From: Perlucidibaca wandonensis
Lineage (GTDB): Bacteria; Pseudomonadota; Gammaproteobacteria; Pseudomonadales; Moraxellaceae
Direction of reading: 5' to 3'
NCBI RefSeq assembly: GCF_042677145.1
Contig: NZ_JBHTIT010000001.1
Coordinates: 1-64,000, forward strand
Length of the DNA: 64,000 nt
Shown here: positions 35,558-43,999 of the stretch, one piece after another
Layout: every line of letters begins with the position of its first letter
Numbering within the stretch: position 1 is the first letter of the stretch
Notes under the pieces: model-generated
Told to the model about the DNA's origin: nothing
Seen by the model: only the letters and a program-made list of their open reading frames with translations
Databases searched by the model: none
Made by a program: the position numbers and the translations under genes

Positions 35558-36348
35558 TGCAAGCGTTACGTCTGATATTGCCACTGTGCGCCGTTGCTGT
35601 ATTAGCTGGCTGCGAGCGTAAGCCTGATGCGGCGCTTGAGCCTGAAAAAGTAGCGCCAACGGCAGCCGTTGAAGCGATTGAGCAGCCAGCTACTTTTGCT
35701 CCTGCGCTTACGACCAATCCGATTCGTTTTACGCTAAAAGACAGCATCGACTGCGGCGATCGTTGCGCTAGTTTTGAGGTCGAGTGGATCGAGTTTCCAC
35801 GCAATGCGGAGCTGAATAGCTTGGTGTTGGATCAGGTCAATGCCCCTGCTGGACTATCGACAAAAGCTGCGCTGAGCAAGCAGGGGCAGGATTTTCTGCG
35901 TGATGCCATGGAAGCTCAAGAACCTTGGGAACAGATTTTTCGAGTCAGTGTTTTGCCCGGCCTTGGCGATGTCTCGGTGATCGAAGTATTGGCCTATAGC
36001 TACACTGGCGGCGCTCACGGCATGACCACTATTAGCACGATTAACTACGATCGAGCCAATAAGCGCGCGCTGAGCTTGACTGATATTTTGCTGCCCGAAA
36101 AAGAGACGCAATTCTGGCAAATCGCCCGTCGGGTTCATCGCGAATGGGTAGTTCAGCAGGATGATCCGCTTAACTATGCTGGCTGGCCATTTCAGTCAAC
36201 ATCGATGTTTTTGCTAACGCCTGAAGGCTTAGATTTACAATATGACCCTTACGCCATCGGGCCGTATTCCATGGGTACCCCGACGATCACTATTAGCTAT
36301 GACCGCCTGCGTGATGTGCTGAAGCCAGATTATTTGCCTGAGCGCTAA
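35557..36348 (+). CDS. Lipoprotein with DUF3298/RsiV-like domain
   Basis: A 263-residue lipoprotein. The signal peptide MQALRLILPLCAVAVLAGC carries an LAGC lipobox. A linker follows, then a C-terminal domain with YSYTGGAHGMTTISTINYD, LTDILLPEK and YDPYAIGPYSMGTPTITISYD, which are features of the DUF3298/DUF4163 (RsiV-type) fold. RsiV binds lysozyme in Bacillus, but here no sigma factor is linked, so the role may be a generic envelope or peptidoglycan-associated binding protein. Starts on the prfC stop; followed by tatD after one base. Confidence 0.82.
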   Translation: MQALRLILPLCAVAVLAGCERKPDAALEPEKVAPTAAVEAIEQPATFAPALTTNPIRFTLKDSIDCGDRCASFEVEWIEFPRNAELNSLVLDQVNAPAGLSTKAALSKQGQDFLRDAMEAQEPWEQIFRVSVLPGLGDVSVIEVLAYSYTGGAHGMTTISTINYDRANKRALSLTDILLPEKETQFWQIARRVHREWVVQQDDPLNYAGWPFQSTSMFLLTPEGLDLQYDPYAIGPYSMGTPTITISYDRLRDVLKPDYLPER

Positions 36349-36349
36349 C

Positions 36350-37213
36350 GTGCATTGGCCTTTGCTCGATAGCCACTGCCATCTCGATGCGCCTGAGTTT
36401 GATGGTGATCGTGAGCAGGTGATGCAAGCAGCGAGCGAGGCGGGCGTGATGGGCATTGTGGTGCCTGCATATGCGGCCCCGCGTTGGCCGGCGTTGATGG
36501 CGCTCTGCGCGCACGCCAAGCAGCCAGTCTTATGGCCCGCATTAGGCCTGCACCCGATATATATCGCTGAACATGAGGAAGCGAGTTTACAGGCCTTAGA
36601 GGCTCAGCTAATAAGCTCACCTGAGCTTGTCGCAGTTGGTGAAATCGGCCTCGATCGATTTTTGCCGGAACTCATCACGCCAGATATGTGGCATAAGCAG
36701 CAGCGATTTTTTGAAGCTCAGCTGGCGTTAGCACAAGCGTATAACAAGCCCGTAATTATCCATGCCCGCCGCTGCCACGCTGATATTGTGCGCAGCCTAA
36801 AGCGTGTGAAGTTTTCGCAAGGCGGCGTTGTGCATGCATTTTCTGGCAGTGTGCAAGAGGCGCTGGCCTATGTTGAGCTTGGTCTGAGTTTAGGCTTGGG
36901 CGGGCCGCTCACATATCCACAGTCGCGAAAATTACGCGAGATAGCCACTCAAATACCCTTAGCGCACTTGCTCATTGAGACCGATGCGCCAGATATGGTG
37001 CCTTGGCCGCAGCGTGAGCAGCATAGCGATGGCCGCCCCCGTGAGACCGGCGAACGAGTACGCAATAGCCCGGCTTATTTGCCAGCAGTTTTTGATGCTT
37101 TTTGCCAGTTAAGGCCGGAGTCGCCCGAGGTATTAGCTCGGGCATTTTGGCAAAATACGCAGCGCGTATTTAAACTAACGCAGCCGACCTTTCCGCCGCT
37201 TCAGCTGGAGTGA
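36350..37213 (+). CDS. TatD-family metal-dependent DNase (YjjV-like)
   Basis: A 287-residue TIM-barrel hydrolase of the TatD family. Metal ligands are visible: DSHCHLD near the start (HxH), the Glu of AVGEIGLDRF, IIHARR, VHAFSGS and ETDAPD near the C terminus. The start is GTG at 36350, one base after the preceding stop. E. coli also has a tatD paralogue (yjjV) near prfC, so the neighbourhood is conserved. Its last 44 bases overlap the 3' end of the convergent glutamate-synthase-like gene. Confidence 0.9.
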   Translation: MHWPLLDSHCHLDAPEFDGDREQVMQAASEAGVMGIVVPAYAAPRWPALMALCAHAKQPVLWPALGLHPIYIAEHEEASLQALEAQLISSPELVAVGEIGLDRFLPELITPDMWHKQQRFFEAQLALAQAYNKPVIIHARRCHADIVRSLKRVKFSQGGVVHAFSGSVQEALAYVELGLSLGLGGPLTYPQSRKLREIATQIPLAHLLIETDAPDMVPWPQREQHSDGRPRETGERVRNSPAYLPAVFDAFCQLRPESPEVLARAFWQNTQRVFKLTQPTFPPLQLE

Positions 37214-38828
37214 TGGCCGGATCAAAACTCTCTGCTTGTGACATCTTCCAAAACAACTGATAGACCGGATGTTGTGGGCAATGCTTGAGTAATTCGCCTG
37301 GCTGCAAATACGGCACCAACGCCGACACGAGCGCGACTTCATTCACCGATACGCGGCGAACAATATGATGCGGCCGAAGTAAGTTGGGGTGAGCTAAACC
37401 TGCTGCGCCTATTATTTCCCCCAAGGCTTTCAGCGTATTTTGGTGGAAATAATAGACACGATTACCTTTGTCTTCGGGGTCTAGCGCGCGTTGACGCAAC
37501 CAGCTTTGTGTTGCTACGCCGGTTGGGCAGCGGCCGGTATGGCAGGTCTGTGACATCAGGCAGCCGAGAGCAAACATAAAGCCACGACCAGAGTTGCACC
37601 AGTCCGCGCCTAAGGCCAAGGTGCGAGCAATATCAAAGGCAGAGACGATTTTCCCTGCTGCACCAAGCTTGACGCGACCGCGTAAATTCAGCCCCACCAA
37701 AGTGTTGTGCGCGAGTATTAAGCCTTCGTGCATGGGCGTGCCTAAATGATCGGTGAACTCGGCTGGCGCTGCTGCTGTGCCGCCTTCAGCGCCATCGATA
37801 ACGATATAGTCGGGCGTGATATTGGTTTTGATCATGGCCTTGCAGATAGCAAAAAACTCCCAAGGATGGCCAATGCAAAGCTTAATACCGACGGGCTTGC
37901 CTCCTGAGAGCTCACGTAATTGCGCAATAAACTCCATGAGCTCAATGGGCGTATTAAAAGCTGAGTGGCTCGATGGCGAAATGCAGTCCTCACCGACTGG
38001 AACGCCACGCGCATCGGCAATCTCTTGAGTCACTTTTGCCGCGGGCAAGATGCCGCCATGGCCGGGTTTTGCACCTTGGCTAAGCTTAATTTCGATCATT
38101 TTAACTTGGCCAGAGGCGGCGTTTGCGGCAAAGCGCTCAGGGCTAAACGTGCCATCGGGCTGGCGGCAGCCAAAGTAGCCACTACCAATTTCCCAGATTA
38201 AGTCGCCACCAGGCTCACGGTGATAACGGCTGATCGAGCCTTCGCCAGTGTCATGGGCAAAGTTGCCGAGTTTGGCGCCCTTGTTGAGCGCCAGAATGGC
38301 ATTGGCGGAAAGCGAGCCAAAGCTCATTGCCGAGATGTTGTACAGCGAAAGCGAGTAGGGCTGGGCGCAATTGCCTTCACCGATGGTCACGCGGAAGTCA
38401 TTGTTCTCGATATGTTTGGTGTGGATGGAGTGGTTGATCCATTCATAATCGTCGCCATAGACATTGGCCATGGTGCCGTAGGCGCGCTTATCGACTACAT
38501 TTTTGGCGCGCTGATACACCAAGTTGCGTTGTGCGCGAGAAAAGGGGATTTCCTCAGTATCTGATTCGAGAAAGTACTGACGGATTTCAGGGCGTATCGA
38601 TTCAAAAAGAAAGCGAAAGTGCGCCAAAATTGGGTAGTTGCGGCGAATTGCCTGCTTCTTCTGAAAGTAATCTAGCGCGCCCAATAAGGTGAGGCCGCCG
38701 AGCACTAATACGGGCGTGGTGCCTATCAGTGGGTAGAGCCAAAACAACACGAGCGAGGCGATAAAACCGAAGCCGCTAAGTAGCCACGTTAAGTAGCGAA
38801 GGGGCATGATGACGCGAAGAAAGTGCAT
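37170..38828 (-). CDS. Membrane-anchored glutamate-synthase-like FMN-binding protein
   Basis: A 552-residue stand-alone homologue of the FMN/Fe-S glutamate synthase domain. N-terminal hydrophobic helices (YLTWLLSGFGFIASLVLFWL and GTTPVLVLGGLTLLGAL) are followed by the GltS-type barrel: YNISAMSFGSLSANAI, GEGSISRYHREPGGDLIW, KPGHGGILPAAKV, IVIDGAEGGTAAAP and the cluster CLMSQTCHTGRCPTGVA, which holds the Cys ligands. There is no N-terminal glutaminase domain, so it is not a complete glutamate synthase. The substrate is unknown. AGGAAG seven bases before the ATG supports this start. Confidence 0.88.
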   Translation of the reverse strand: MHFLRVIMPLRYLTWLLSGFGFIASLVLFWLYPLIGTTPVLVLGGLTLLGALDYFQKKQAIRRNYPILAHFRFLFESIRPEIRQYFLESDTEEIPFSRAQRNLVYQRAKNVVDKRAYGTMANVYGDDYEWINHSIHTKHIENNDFRVTIGEGNCAQPYSLSLYNISAMSFGSLSANAILALNKGAKLGNFAHDTGEGSISRYHREPGGDLIWEIGSGYFGCRQPDGTFSPERFAANAASGQVKMIEIKLSQGAKPGHGGILPAAKVTQEIADARGVPVGEDCISPSSHSAFNTPIELMEFIAQLRELSGGKPVGIKLCIGHPWEFFAICKAMIKTNITPDYIVIDGAEGGTAAAPAEFTDHLGTPMHEGLILAHNTLVGLNLRGRVKLGAAGKIVSAFDIARTLALGADWCNSGRGFMFALGCLMSQTCHTGRCPTGVATQSWLRQRALDPEDKGNRVYYFHQNTLKALGEIIGAAGLAHPNLLRPHHIVRRVSVNEVALVSALVPYLQPGELLKHCPQHPVYQLFWKMSQAESFDPAITPAEAAERSAALV

Positions 38829-38930
38829 AGAGTGGCTTCCTGCTAACGCCTAGCGTGACGTTATAGACGCTAGCAGAAATCCTGCCCAGTAGATGCACCA
38901 TTGGGCGCGTCTACTGGGGTTTCAATCGGA

Positions 38931-40112
38931 TTAAATAATCTCGATAGCCATGGCTGTGGCTTCACCACCACCAATGCACAGGCCGGCAACACCACGAGTT
39001 TTGCCGTGTTGTTTGAGCGCGTGAATGAGCGTGAGAATGATGCGTGAGCCAGTTGAGCCAACGGGATGACCGAGCGCGCAGGCGCCGCCGTAAACGTTGA
39101 CTTTCTCATGCGGCAAGTTGTGTTTGATCATCGCGGCCATGGTGACCATAGCGAATGCTTCGTTGATCTCAAACAGATCGACCGACTCAGCGCTCCAGCC
39201 GATTTTGGCAAACAAATTGTTCATTGCGCCAATAGGAGCGATGGTGAATTCGCTGGGGTCTTGTGACTGAGTTGCGTGGCCGACAATACGTGCCAGTGGC
39301 TTTAAGCCAAGCTCAGCTGCTTTGCTTTCTTTCATCAACACTAGAGCCGATGCGCCATCGGAAATGGATGAGGCGTTGGCGGCAGTGATGGTGCCGTCTT
39401 TAGCAAAAGCCGCGCGCAAGGTAGGAATTTTCTCTGGCTTGGCGTTGCCTGGTTGCTCGTCGGTATCGACCAAGGTTTCGCCTTTACGCGATTGCACAGG
39501 CACTGCCACGATCTCGGCTTTGAAGTTGCCATTGGCAATGGCCGCATTGGCACGGCGCAGTGATTCAATCGCAAAGTCATCCATGGCTTCACGAGTTAGG
39601 CCCAATGTGTTGGCCATGTCTTGCGCAAATGAGCCCATTAGGCGACCAGTGCGAGCATCTTCCAAGCCATCTAAGAACATGTGGTCCAAGACTTGGCCAT
39701 GGCCCATGCGGTAGCCGCCACGTGCTTTCGGCAGGATGTACGGTGCGTTGCTCATCGACTCCATGCCACCGCTGACCATGATGTCGTTGGTGCCAGCGGC
39801 GATTAGGTCATGTGCCAACATGGTGGCTTTCATTCCCGAGCCGCAAAGCTTGTTAATGGTGGTAGCGCCTGCGGCTGCTGGAATGCCGGCATTGAGTGCG
39901 GCTTGGCGAGCTGGGCCTTGCTTCAGGCCTGCTGGCAACACGCAACCCATGATGACTTCTTGCACTAGCTCAGGAGCAACGCCGGCGCGGCTCAGGGCTT
40001 CACGGATGGCAATGGCGCCGAGATCGGTAGCGATGACGCTGCCGAGGCTGCCTTGAAAGCCGCCCATTGGGGTGCGGGCGCCGTTAACAATCACGATTGG
40101 GTCGTGGCTCAT
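38931..40112 (-). CDS. Acetyl-CoA C-acetyltransferase (thiolase)
   Basis: A 393-residue biosynthetic-type thiolase. The nucleophile Cys is in NKLCGSGMKATMLAHD, with GGMESMSNAPY, EINEAFA, the His loop GGACALGHPVGSTGSR and the second Cys in LCIGGGEATAM. It condenses or cleaves acetoacetyl-CoA-like substrates (beta-oxidation end step, ketone-body or PHB precursors). ATG at 40112 has a GGAGAG site, which rules out an upstream extension. 25 bp behind the YchJ-like gene on the same strand. Confidence 0.94.
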   Translation of the reverse strand: MSHDPIVIVNGARTPMGGFQGSLGSVIATDLGAIAIREALSRAGVAPELVQEVIMGCVLPAGLKQGPARQAALNAGIPAAAGATTINKLCGSGMKATMLAHDLIAAGTNDIMVSGGMESMSNAPYILPKARGGYRMGHGQVLDHMFLDGLEDARTGRLMGSFAQDMANTLGLTREAMDDFAIESLRRANAAIANGNFKAEIVAVPVQSRKGETLVDTDEQPGNAKPEKIPTLRAAFAKDGTITAANASSISDGASALVLMKESKAAELGLKPLARIVGHATQSQDPSEFTIAPIGAMNNLFAKIGWSAESVDLFEINEAFAMVTMAAMIKHNLPHEKVNVYGGACALGHPVGSTGSRIILTLIHALKQHGKTRGVAGLCIGGGEATAMAIEII

Positions 40113-40137
40113 TTTATCTCTCCGTTTTAGCCAGCGC

Positions 40138-40635
40138 TTAAGCGCCGTGGCATTTCTTAAATTTTTTGCCACTGCCGCAATGGCAGGGGTCGTTACGGCC
40201 AATTTTTAATTCATTGACCACGGGCTTGAGTTTTTCTGATGGGCCGGCGTGCAGCACTTCGCCATCGCGAAATTGCCAACCGGCATCGGAATTAACAAAG
40301 CCCGAGACTTCGTGATGATGATGCTTCACACCACCGATGAGGTAGTGAGCTTTGAATTCTACCAGACCCTTACGATCTTGGTTTGTGCCTGCTTCTACTT
40401 GTAATACTTCTAGGCTTTGCCAATCGGCTGTTTCAGCCCATGCACGCATGGCGTCGATGTCGCTATCGGCGCGGCCATCGGGGTGCGTAGAGGCCATGAT
40501 GAAATCAATATTGTGCTGCGTATAAGCAGTGTAGCGCGCACGCATCATGGCTTCAGCACTAGGGGCGGGTGAGCCGGCGATGATTGGGCCGCAGCACTCG
40601 GTTAGTGCTAGTGAGGAACCGCAAGGGCAAGTCAT
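40138..40635 (-). CDS. YchJ-like SEC-C motif protein
   Basis: A 165-residue protein with a Cys-rich N terminus (CPCGSSLALTECCGP) and C-terminal SEC-C motif (RNDPCHCGSGKKFKKCHG) flanking an NTF2-like UPF0225 domain (MMRARYTAYTQHNIDF, EFKAHYLIGG, HEVSGFV). SEC-C motifs bind zinc and, in SecA, contact SecB and ribosomes. The role of YchJ-type proteins is not established. ATG at 40635 is chosen because GGAGA sits at the right distance. Probably in an operon with the downstream thiolase. Confidence 0.92.
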   Translation of the reverse strand: MTCPCGSSLALTECCGPIIAGSPAPSAEAMMRARYTAYTQHNIDFIMASTHPDGRADSDIDAMRAWAETADWQSLEVLQVEAGTNQDRKGLVEFKAHYLIGGVKHHHHEVSGFVNSDAGWQFRDGEVLHAGPSEKLKPVVNELKIGRNDPCHCGSGKKFKKCHGA

Positions 40636-40658
40636 GAGTATCTCCAAATTTCAGGCAT

Positions 40659-40691
40659 AAAAAAGGGGTGCATAATGCACCCCTTTTTTTT
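40659..40691. terminator. Terminator downstream of the small lipoprotein gene
   Basis: Stem AAAAAAGGGGTGCA / TGCACCCCTTTTTT with a TAA loop, lying 21 bases past the stop of the small lipoprotein on the minus strand. Confidence 0.92.
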
Positions 40692-40711
40692 GAGGCGTAA
40701 GCCTCACCGCA

Positions 40712-40921
40712 TTACTGAGCGGCAGCTTCTTCAGCTGGAGCAGCTTCAACAGCGGCTTCTTCAGCAACTGGTGCAGCTTCAGCAACTGGAGCTTCTTCAG
40801 CAACTGGAGCTGCTTCTTCAACAGTAGCTTCAACTGGAGCAGCTTCTTCTTTCTTTGCGCAGCCAGCAATGGCTAGGGTTGCAGCAACGGCGGCTAAAAT
40901 AGCAACTTTTTTGATTTGCAT
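40712..40921 (-). CDS. Small Ala/Glu-rich lipoprotein
   Basis: A 69-residue protein: signal peptide MQIKKVAILAAVAATLAIAGC with an IAGC lipobox, then KKEE and about 45 residues built almost wholly of Ala, Glu, Pro and Val in imperfect APVAEEA/APVAEAA repeats. The mature part is highly acidic and likely extended. It has its own terminator. Similar short acidic lipoproteins occur in many proteobacteria without assigned function. The ribosome site GAGAG lies about 8 bases before the ATG. The antisense Leu/Lys-rich reading frame over it is a shadow. Confidence 0.75.
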   Translation of the reverse strand: MQIKKVAILAAVAATLAIAGCAKKEEAAPVEATVEEAAPVAEEAPVAEAAPVAEEAAVEAAPAEEAAAQ

Positions 40922-41102
40922 GATAAGTATCTCTCAGGTTAGAACAACGAATTCGAATGCTCTCGACCAATCAGGCTGTTGCGGCAGCGGTTGACGGCTT
41001 AAAGCGCGAGCATCATAACACTCTGTAAACCGATTTGCATTATGTGCAAACAGGATTTTTTTGCACTTTGTCGGACAATTTATTAGCCGAGCTTGGTCGC
41101 AT

Positions 41103-42182
41103 TTAACGCGGTCGTTCTGGATTGGTATAAACGGCGCCAGCGTGTGCTTGACCACGTTGGCGCGCTCTATCTAGGGCGCTATGCAGTGCAGAGAGCATGG
41201 GGTCGAGTGCTAGCGGCAATGTTGGCAGCCACGTTGCGCTGATGTATGCCTGAGCCCTGTGGCCAGTTACTTGTAGGGCCTGCTGAAAAGCAGTTTGCAA
41301 TCGCTGCGCAATCTCGTCGGCGTTTTTATGTGGGCAATCAAGCAAGATGAAGACAAAACGCAGGCGATCATAGCGCACTAAAATATCGCAGCCGCGTAAG
41401 TGTGATTTCGCCACCGATGCCATGGCTTGTGCCAGCTCCAAGCTCAACTGCCTGCTGGCAATAGCATCGTTTAGCGTGACTTCTGGATCGACCACGGAAT
41501 AAAGCAAAGACACGGGCATATTTTGCCGATGCGCGAGAGGCCACAGCAATTGCGCAGTGGCATAGAGCGTAGAGCGAGTGGCTAGGCCGGTCTCTTTATC
41601 ATCGTGTGGTGCAAGGTCGGCAATGGTGCGTAAGTCCATGCTGTGATGGCGAAACATGATGACCAAGCCATGCAAAAGCAGCAGTACAGCAGCGCTAGCC
41701 AGCAGTGGCAGTATGGCGAGTTCGGGCCTTATTGCAGCGCGGGCAATGAGTGTTACTGCGGCCAGTGCCAGCATCCACAAGGTTAGTTTGGTCAATGTAA
41801 TGCTGCGATGACGCACGCTAGCGAGACCAAAAAATAGGCCAGCGAGCAATAGTGTCGGCGTGCTAGCTAAGGGGTCGAACCATAGAGCGGGCAGGAACAG
41901 GGCAATATCTAGCGCGGTAATGGCGCCACTGAGTCGATGCGATGAGCCTTTGCGACCCTCAATATATCCGAGCACGGCGTGGGCAAGCCCATAGGCTATG
42001 GGTATGGCAATGAAGATCCATGCAGGTTGTGGCAGCAAGCTGGATAAAATCAGTGCGTACAGGGTTAGCAGCAAGCCCACGCTAATGCGCAGGGCCTGTT
42101 GTTCTGGGATGCAGTACACGCGAGCACTGAGCTCGGGGTCATAACTTTCTATTGGCGTGTCGAGGGAGTGCTTTTCGGTCAT
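41103..42182 (-). CDS. Membrane protein with degenerate GGDEF domain
   Basis: A 359-residue protein. The N-terminal half has about six hydrophobic helices (residues 30-175: LLTLYALILSSLLPQPAW, IPIAYGLAHAVLGY and others). A linker DLAPHDDKETGLATRSTL follows, which resembles the GGDEF entry (HDxLTGLxNR). In the domain, LRGCDILVRYDRLRFVFILL aligns with the position where active enzymes have RYGGDEFxVLL, so the GGDEF signature is lost. It is therefore unlikely to make c-di-GMP and may be a GTP sensor or pseudo-enzyme. No clear ribosome site was seen. Family call is by pattern only. Confidence 0.6.
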   Translation of the reverse strand: MTEKHSLDTPIESYDPELSARVYCIPEQQALRISVGLLLTLYALILSSLLPQPAWIFIAIPIAYGLAHAVLGYIEGRKGSSHRLSGAITALDIALFLPALWFDPLASTPTLLLAGLFFGLASVRHRSITLTKLTLWMLALAAVTLIARAAIRPELAILPLLASAAVLLLLHGLVIMFRHHSMDLRTIADLAPHDDKETGLATRSTLYATAQLLWPLAHRQNMPVSLLYSVVDPEVTLNDAIASRQLSLELAQAMASVAKSHLRGCDILVRYDRLRFVFILLDCPHKNADEIAQRLQTAFQQALQVTGHRAQAYISATWLPTLPLALDPMLSALHSALDRARQRGQAHAGAVYTNPERPR

Positions 42183-42219
42183 GGTGCTTATGGTTTTTAT
42201 CTAGTGCAATCGAAGGGGC

Positions 42220-43029
42220 TTAGTCAAAGCCGAATAGAAATTGTACGCCAACGGCGAGCAACAAAATGCCAAATAAGCGTTTTAATTGTGCAGCGGGCAA
42301 GCGTTGCGCTGCATGAGCGCCAAAGCTGGCAAAAATCAGGCTAGTAATGCTGAGTCCGAGTAATGCCGGCCAATAAATAAAGCCGGTGCTACCTGCGGGC
42401 AGGCCGGGCTCTGACCATCCTGCCCAAAGAAAGCCCAGGCTGCCGGCGAGTGCGATGGGAAAGCCGCCGGCGGCAGCTGAGCCAACGGCACGTTGCATGC
42501 GCATGCCGTGATGCACGAGAAATGGCACGGTTAAGCTGCCGCCGCCAATGCCGAAAATTGCTGACGCGGTGCCGATGACGCTGCCAGCGGCAATAGTTCC
42601 TGCAGTGCCCGGAAACGGTTTGTCCTGTGCTTGAGCTTTGCGTCCACGCAGCAGGTGTTGGCCGGTCCATAAAGCGAAAATCGCGATGATGATTTGCAGC
42701 GTGCGAGCAGGCATGGCATGAGCAATTTGCGCGCCGAACCAGGAGCCGATCATCAGGCCAATAGAGAGCTTGGCCATGAGCGGCCAGTCAACATTTCCAT
42801 GCTGATGATGGGTGCGCACTGAACTAACAGAGGTCAGTAAAATAGAGGCGAGCGAAGTGCCAACGGCCATATGAGTCGAGACTTCAGGACTAATGCCCTG
42901 CAAGTGGAAGCTCCAGAGTAGGGCGGGCACGATGATCATGCCGCCGCCTATGCCTAGAAGCCCTGCTAAAAAGCCCGAGAAAATGCCGGTGGCGGCATAG
43001 AGTGCTAAGGCGCTGAGCGAGAGATCCAT
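42220..43029 (-). CDS. TauE/SafE family sulfite/anion exporter
   Basis: A 269-residue membrane protein with two TauE repeats. The first has YAATGIFSGFLAGLLGIGGG and the second GTASAIFGIGGGSLTVPFLV; both carry the GIGGG motif. Eight or so hydrophobic helices. TauE/SafE proteins export sulfite, sulfoacetate or related organic acids. ATG at 43029 has GGAAG. It is divergent from olsB. The substrate cannot be told from sequence. Confidence 0.9.
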   Translation of the reverse strand: MDLSLSALALYAATGIFSGFLAGLLGIGGGMIIVPALLWSFHLQGISPEVSTHMAVGTSLASILLTSVSSVRTHHQHGNVDWPLMAKLSIGLMIGSWFGAQIAHAMPARTLQIIIAIFALWTGQHLLRGRKAQAQDKPFPGTAGTIAAGSVIGTASAIFGIGGGSLTVPFLVHHGMRMQRAVGSAAAGGFPIALAGSLGFLWAGWSEPGLPAGSTGFIYWPALLGLSITSLIFASFGAHAAQRLPAAQLKRLFGILLLAVGVQFLFGFD

Positions 43030-43153
43030 GTGGCTTCCTATGTGTGCGATGGCAAGCCTTTGGCCTGTCACTTAATTGTCACCTATCTGTCACGTTGTCG
43101 ACATGGCTAGATATGACACTGCGTGCATGAAAACGACAAATAAGAGCCGCTCT

Positions 43154-43987
43154 ATGACTACTCGCCGTGTACCAACACTGGTTTCAATGCCCATGTCACT
43201 CTTGCGCAATTTAAGCTTTAAAGCTGCGAAGAAGGCTAGCAAGAAAGCTAAGGTTGCAGCACAGGTCGAGGCAGTGCGCCAGAAGCCTATCCTAGAAGCC
43301 CGCTTTGCCGATACCCCCGATGCTATGCGTGCAGCGCAAGTGCTGCGCGCGGAAGTCTTTGGTATGGAGTATGGCGTGGCCTTCGATGGCCTTGATAATG
43401 ATCGCTACGACCTGTTTTGCCGCCACATCACAGTTTACGACGTAGCCAACGATTGTTTAGTAGCAACCACACGCTTACTCAGCCAAGAGCAAGCTCGCTT
43501 AGCTGGTGGCTTCTATTCAGCCAATGAGTTCGATGTCTCCGCGCTAGAAAATTTGCCTGGGCGCATCTTGGAGATTGGCCGCACCTGTGTGCACCCCGAT
43601 TACCGCTCCGGTGGTGCTATCACTGTGCTTTGGTCATTCATGGCCGATTATTTAATGCGCGAAGGCTTTAGCTATCTAATCGGTTGCGCCAGCATTAGCC
43701 TTGCCGATGGCGGCACGACCTTGGCAAGCGTGATGCCAACATTGCGTGAAAAGCACTTTGTTGCCAATGAGTTACGTGTTAGCCCAACACGCGAAATCGT
43801 GCTTTCAAGCGATATGGTTGGCAGTGTCAGCTTGCCACCATTACTCAAAGCGTATTTACGCATGGGTTGTCAGATTGGTGGTGAAGCTTGCTGGGATCCT
43901 GAATTCAACTGCGCCGATGTCTTCATATTATTAGATGTACAAGCGATGGCAGGACGGTATGCTCAACGGTTCTTAAAGACCGCCTAA
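43154..43987 (+). CDS. olsB: Ornithine-acyl-ACP N-acyltransferase (OlsB-like)
   Basis: A 277-residue GNAT-like acyltransferase that makes lyso-ornithine lipid from 3-hydroxyacyl-ACP and ornithine. Motifs: QVLRAEVFGMEYG, DRYDLFCRHITVYD, LPGRILEIGRTCVHPDYRSG and CASISLADGGTTLAS. A Lys/Ala-rich N-terminal tail of about 45 residues precedes the domain. The start is uncertain: ATG 43154 has AAGAG seven bases upstream, while ATGs at 43103 and 43127 have no visible ribosome site. The acyltransferase gene following after 12 bases completes an olsBA pair, as expected for phosphate-free membrane lipids. Confidence 0.87.
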   Translation: MTTRRVPTLVSMPMSLLRNLSFKAAKKASKKAKVAAQVEAVRQKPILEARFADTPDAMRAAQVLRAEVFGMEYGVAFDGLDNDRYDLFCRHITVYDVANDCLVATTRLLSQEQARLAGGFYSANEFDVSALENLPGRILEIGRTCVHPDYRSGGAITVLWSFMADYLMREGFSYLIGCASISLADGGTTLASVMPTLREKHFVANELRVSPTREIVLSSDMVGSVSLPPLLKAYLRMGCQIGGEACWDPEFNCADVFILLDVQAMAGRYAQRFLKTA

Positions 43988-43999
43988 ATGTAGGATGCC

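Noticed and set aside
40651..40869. Leu/Lys-rich 72-codon frame over the small lipoprotein
   Set aside because: Shadow frame of the Ala/Glu repeat on the same strand; its composition is a consequence of the repeat.
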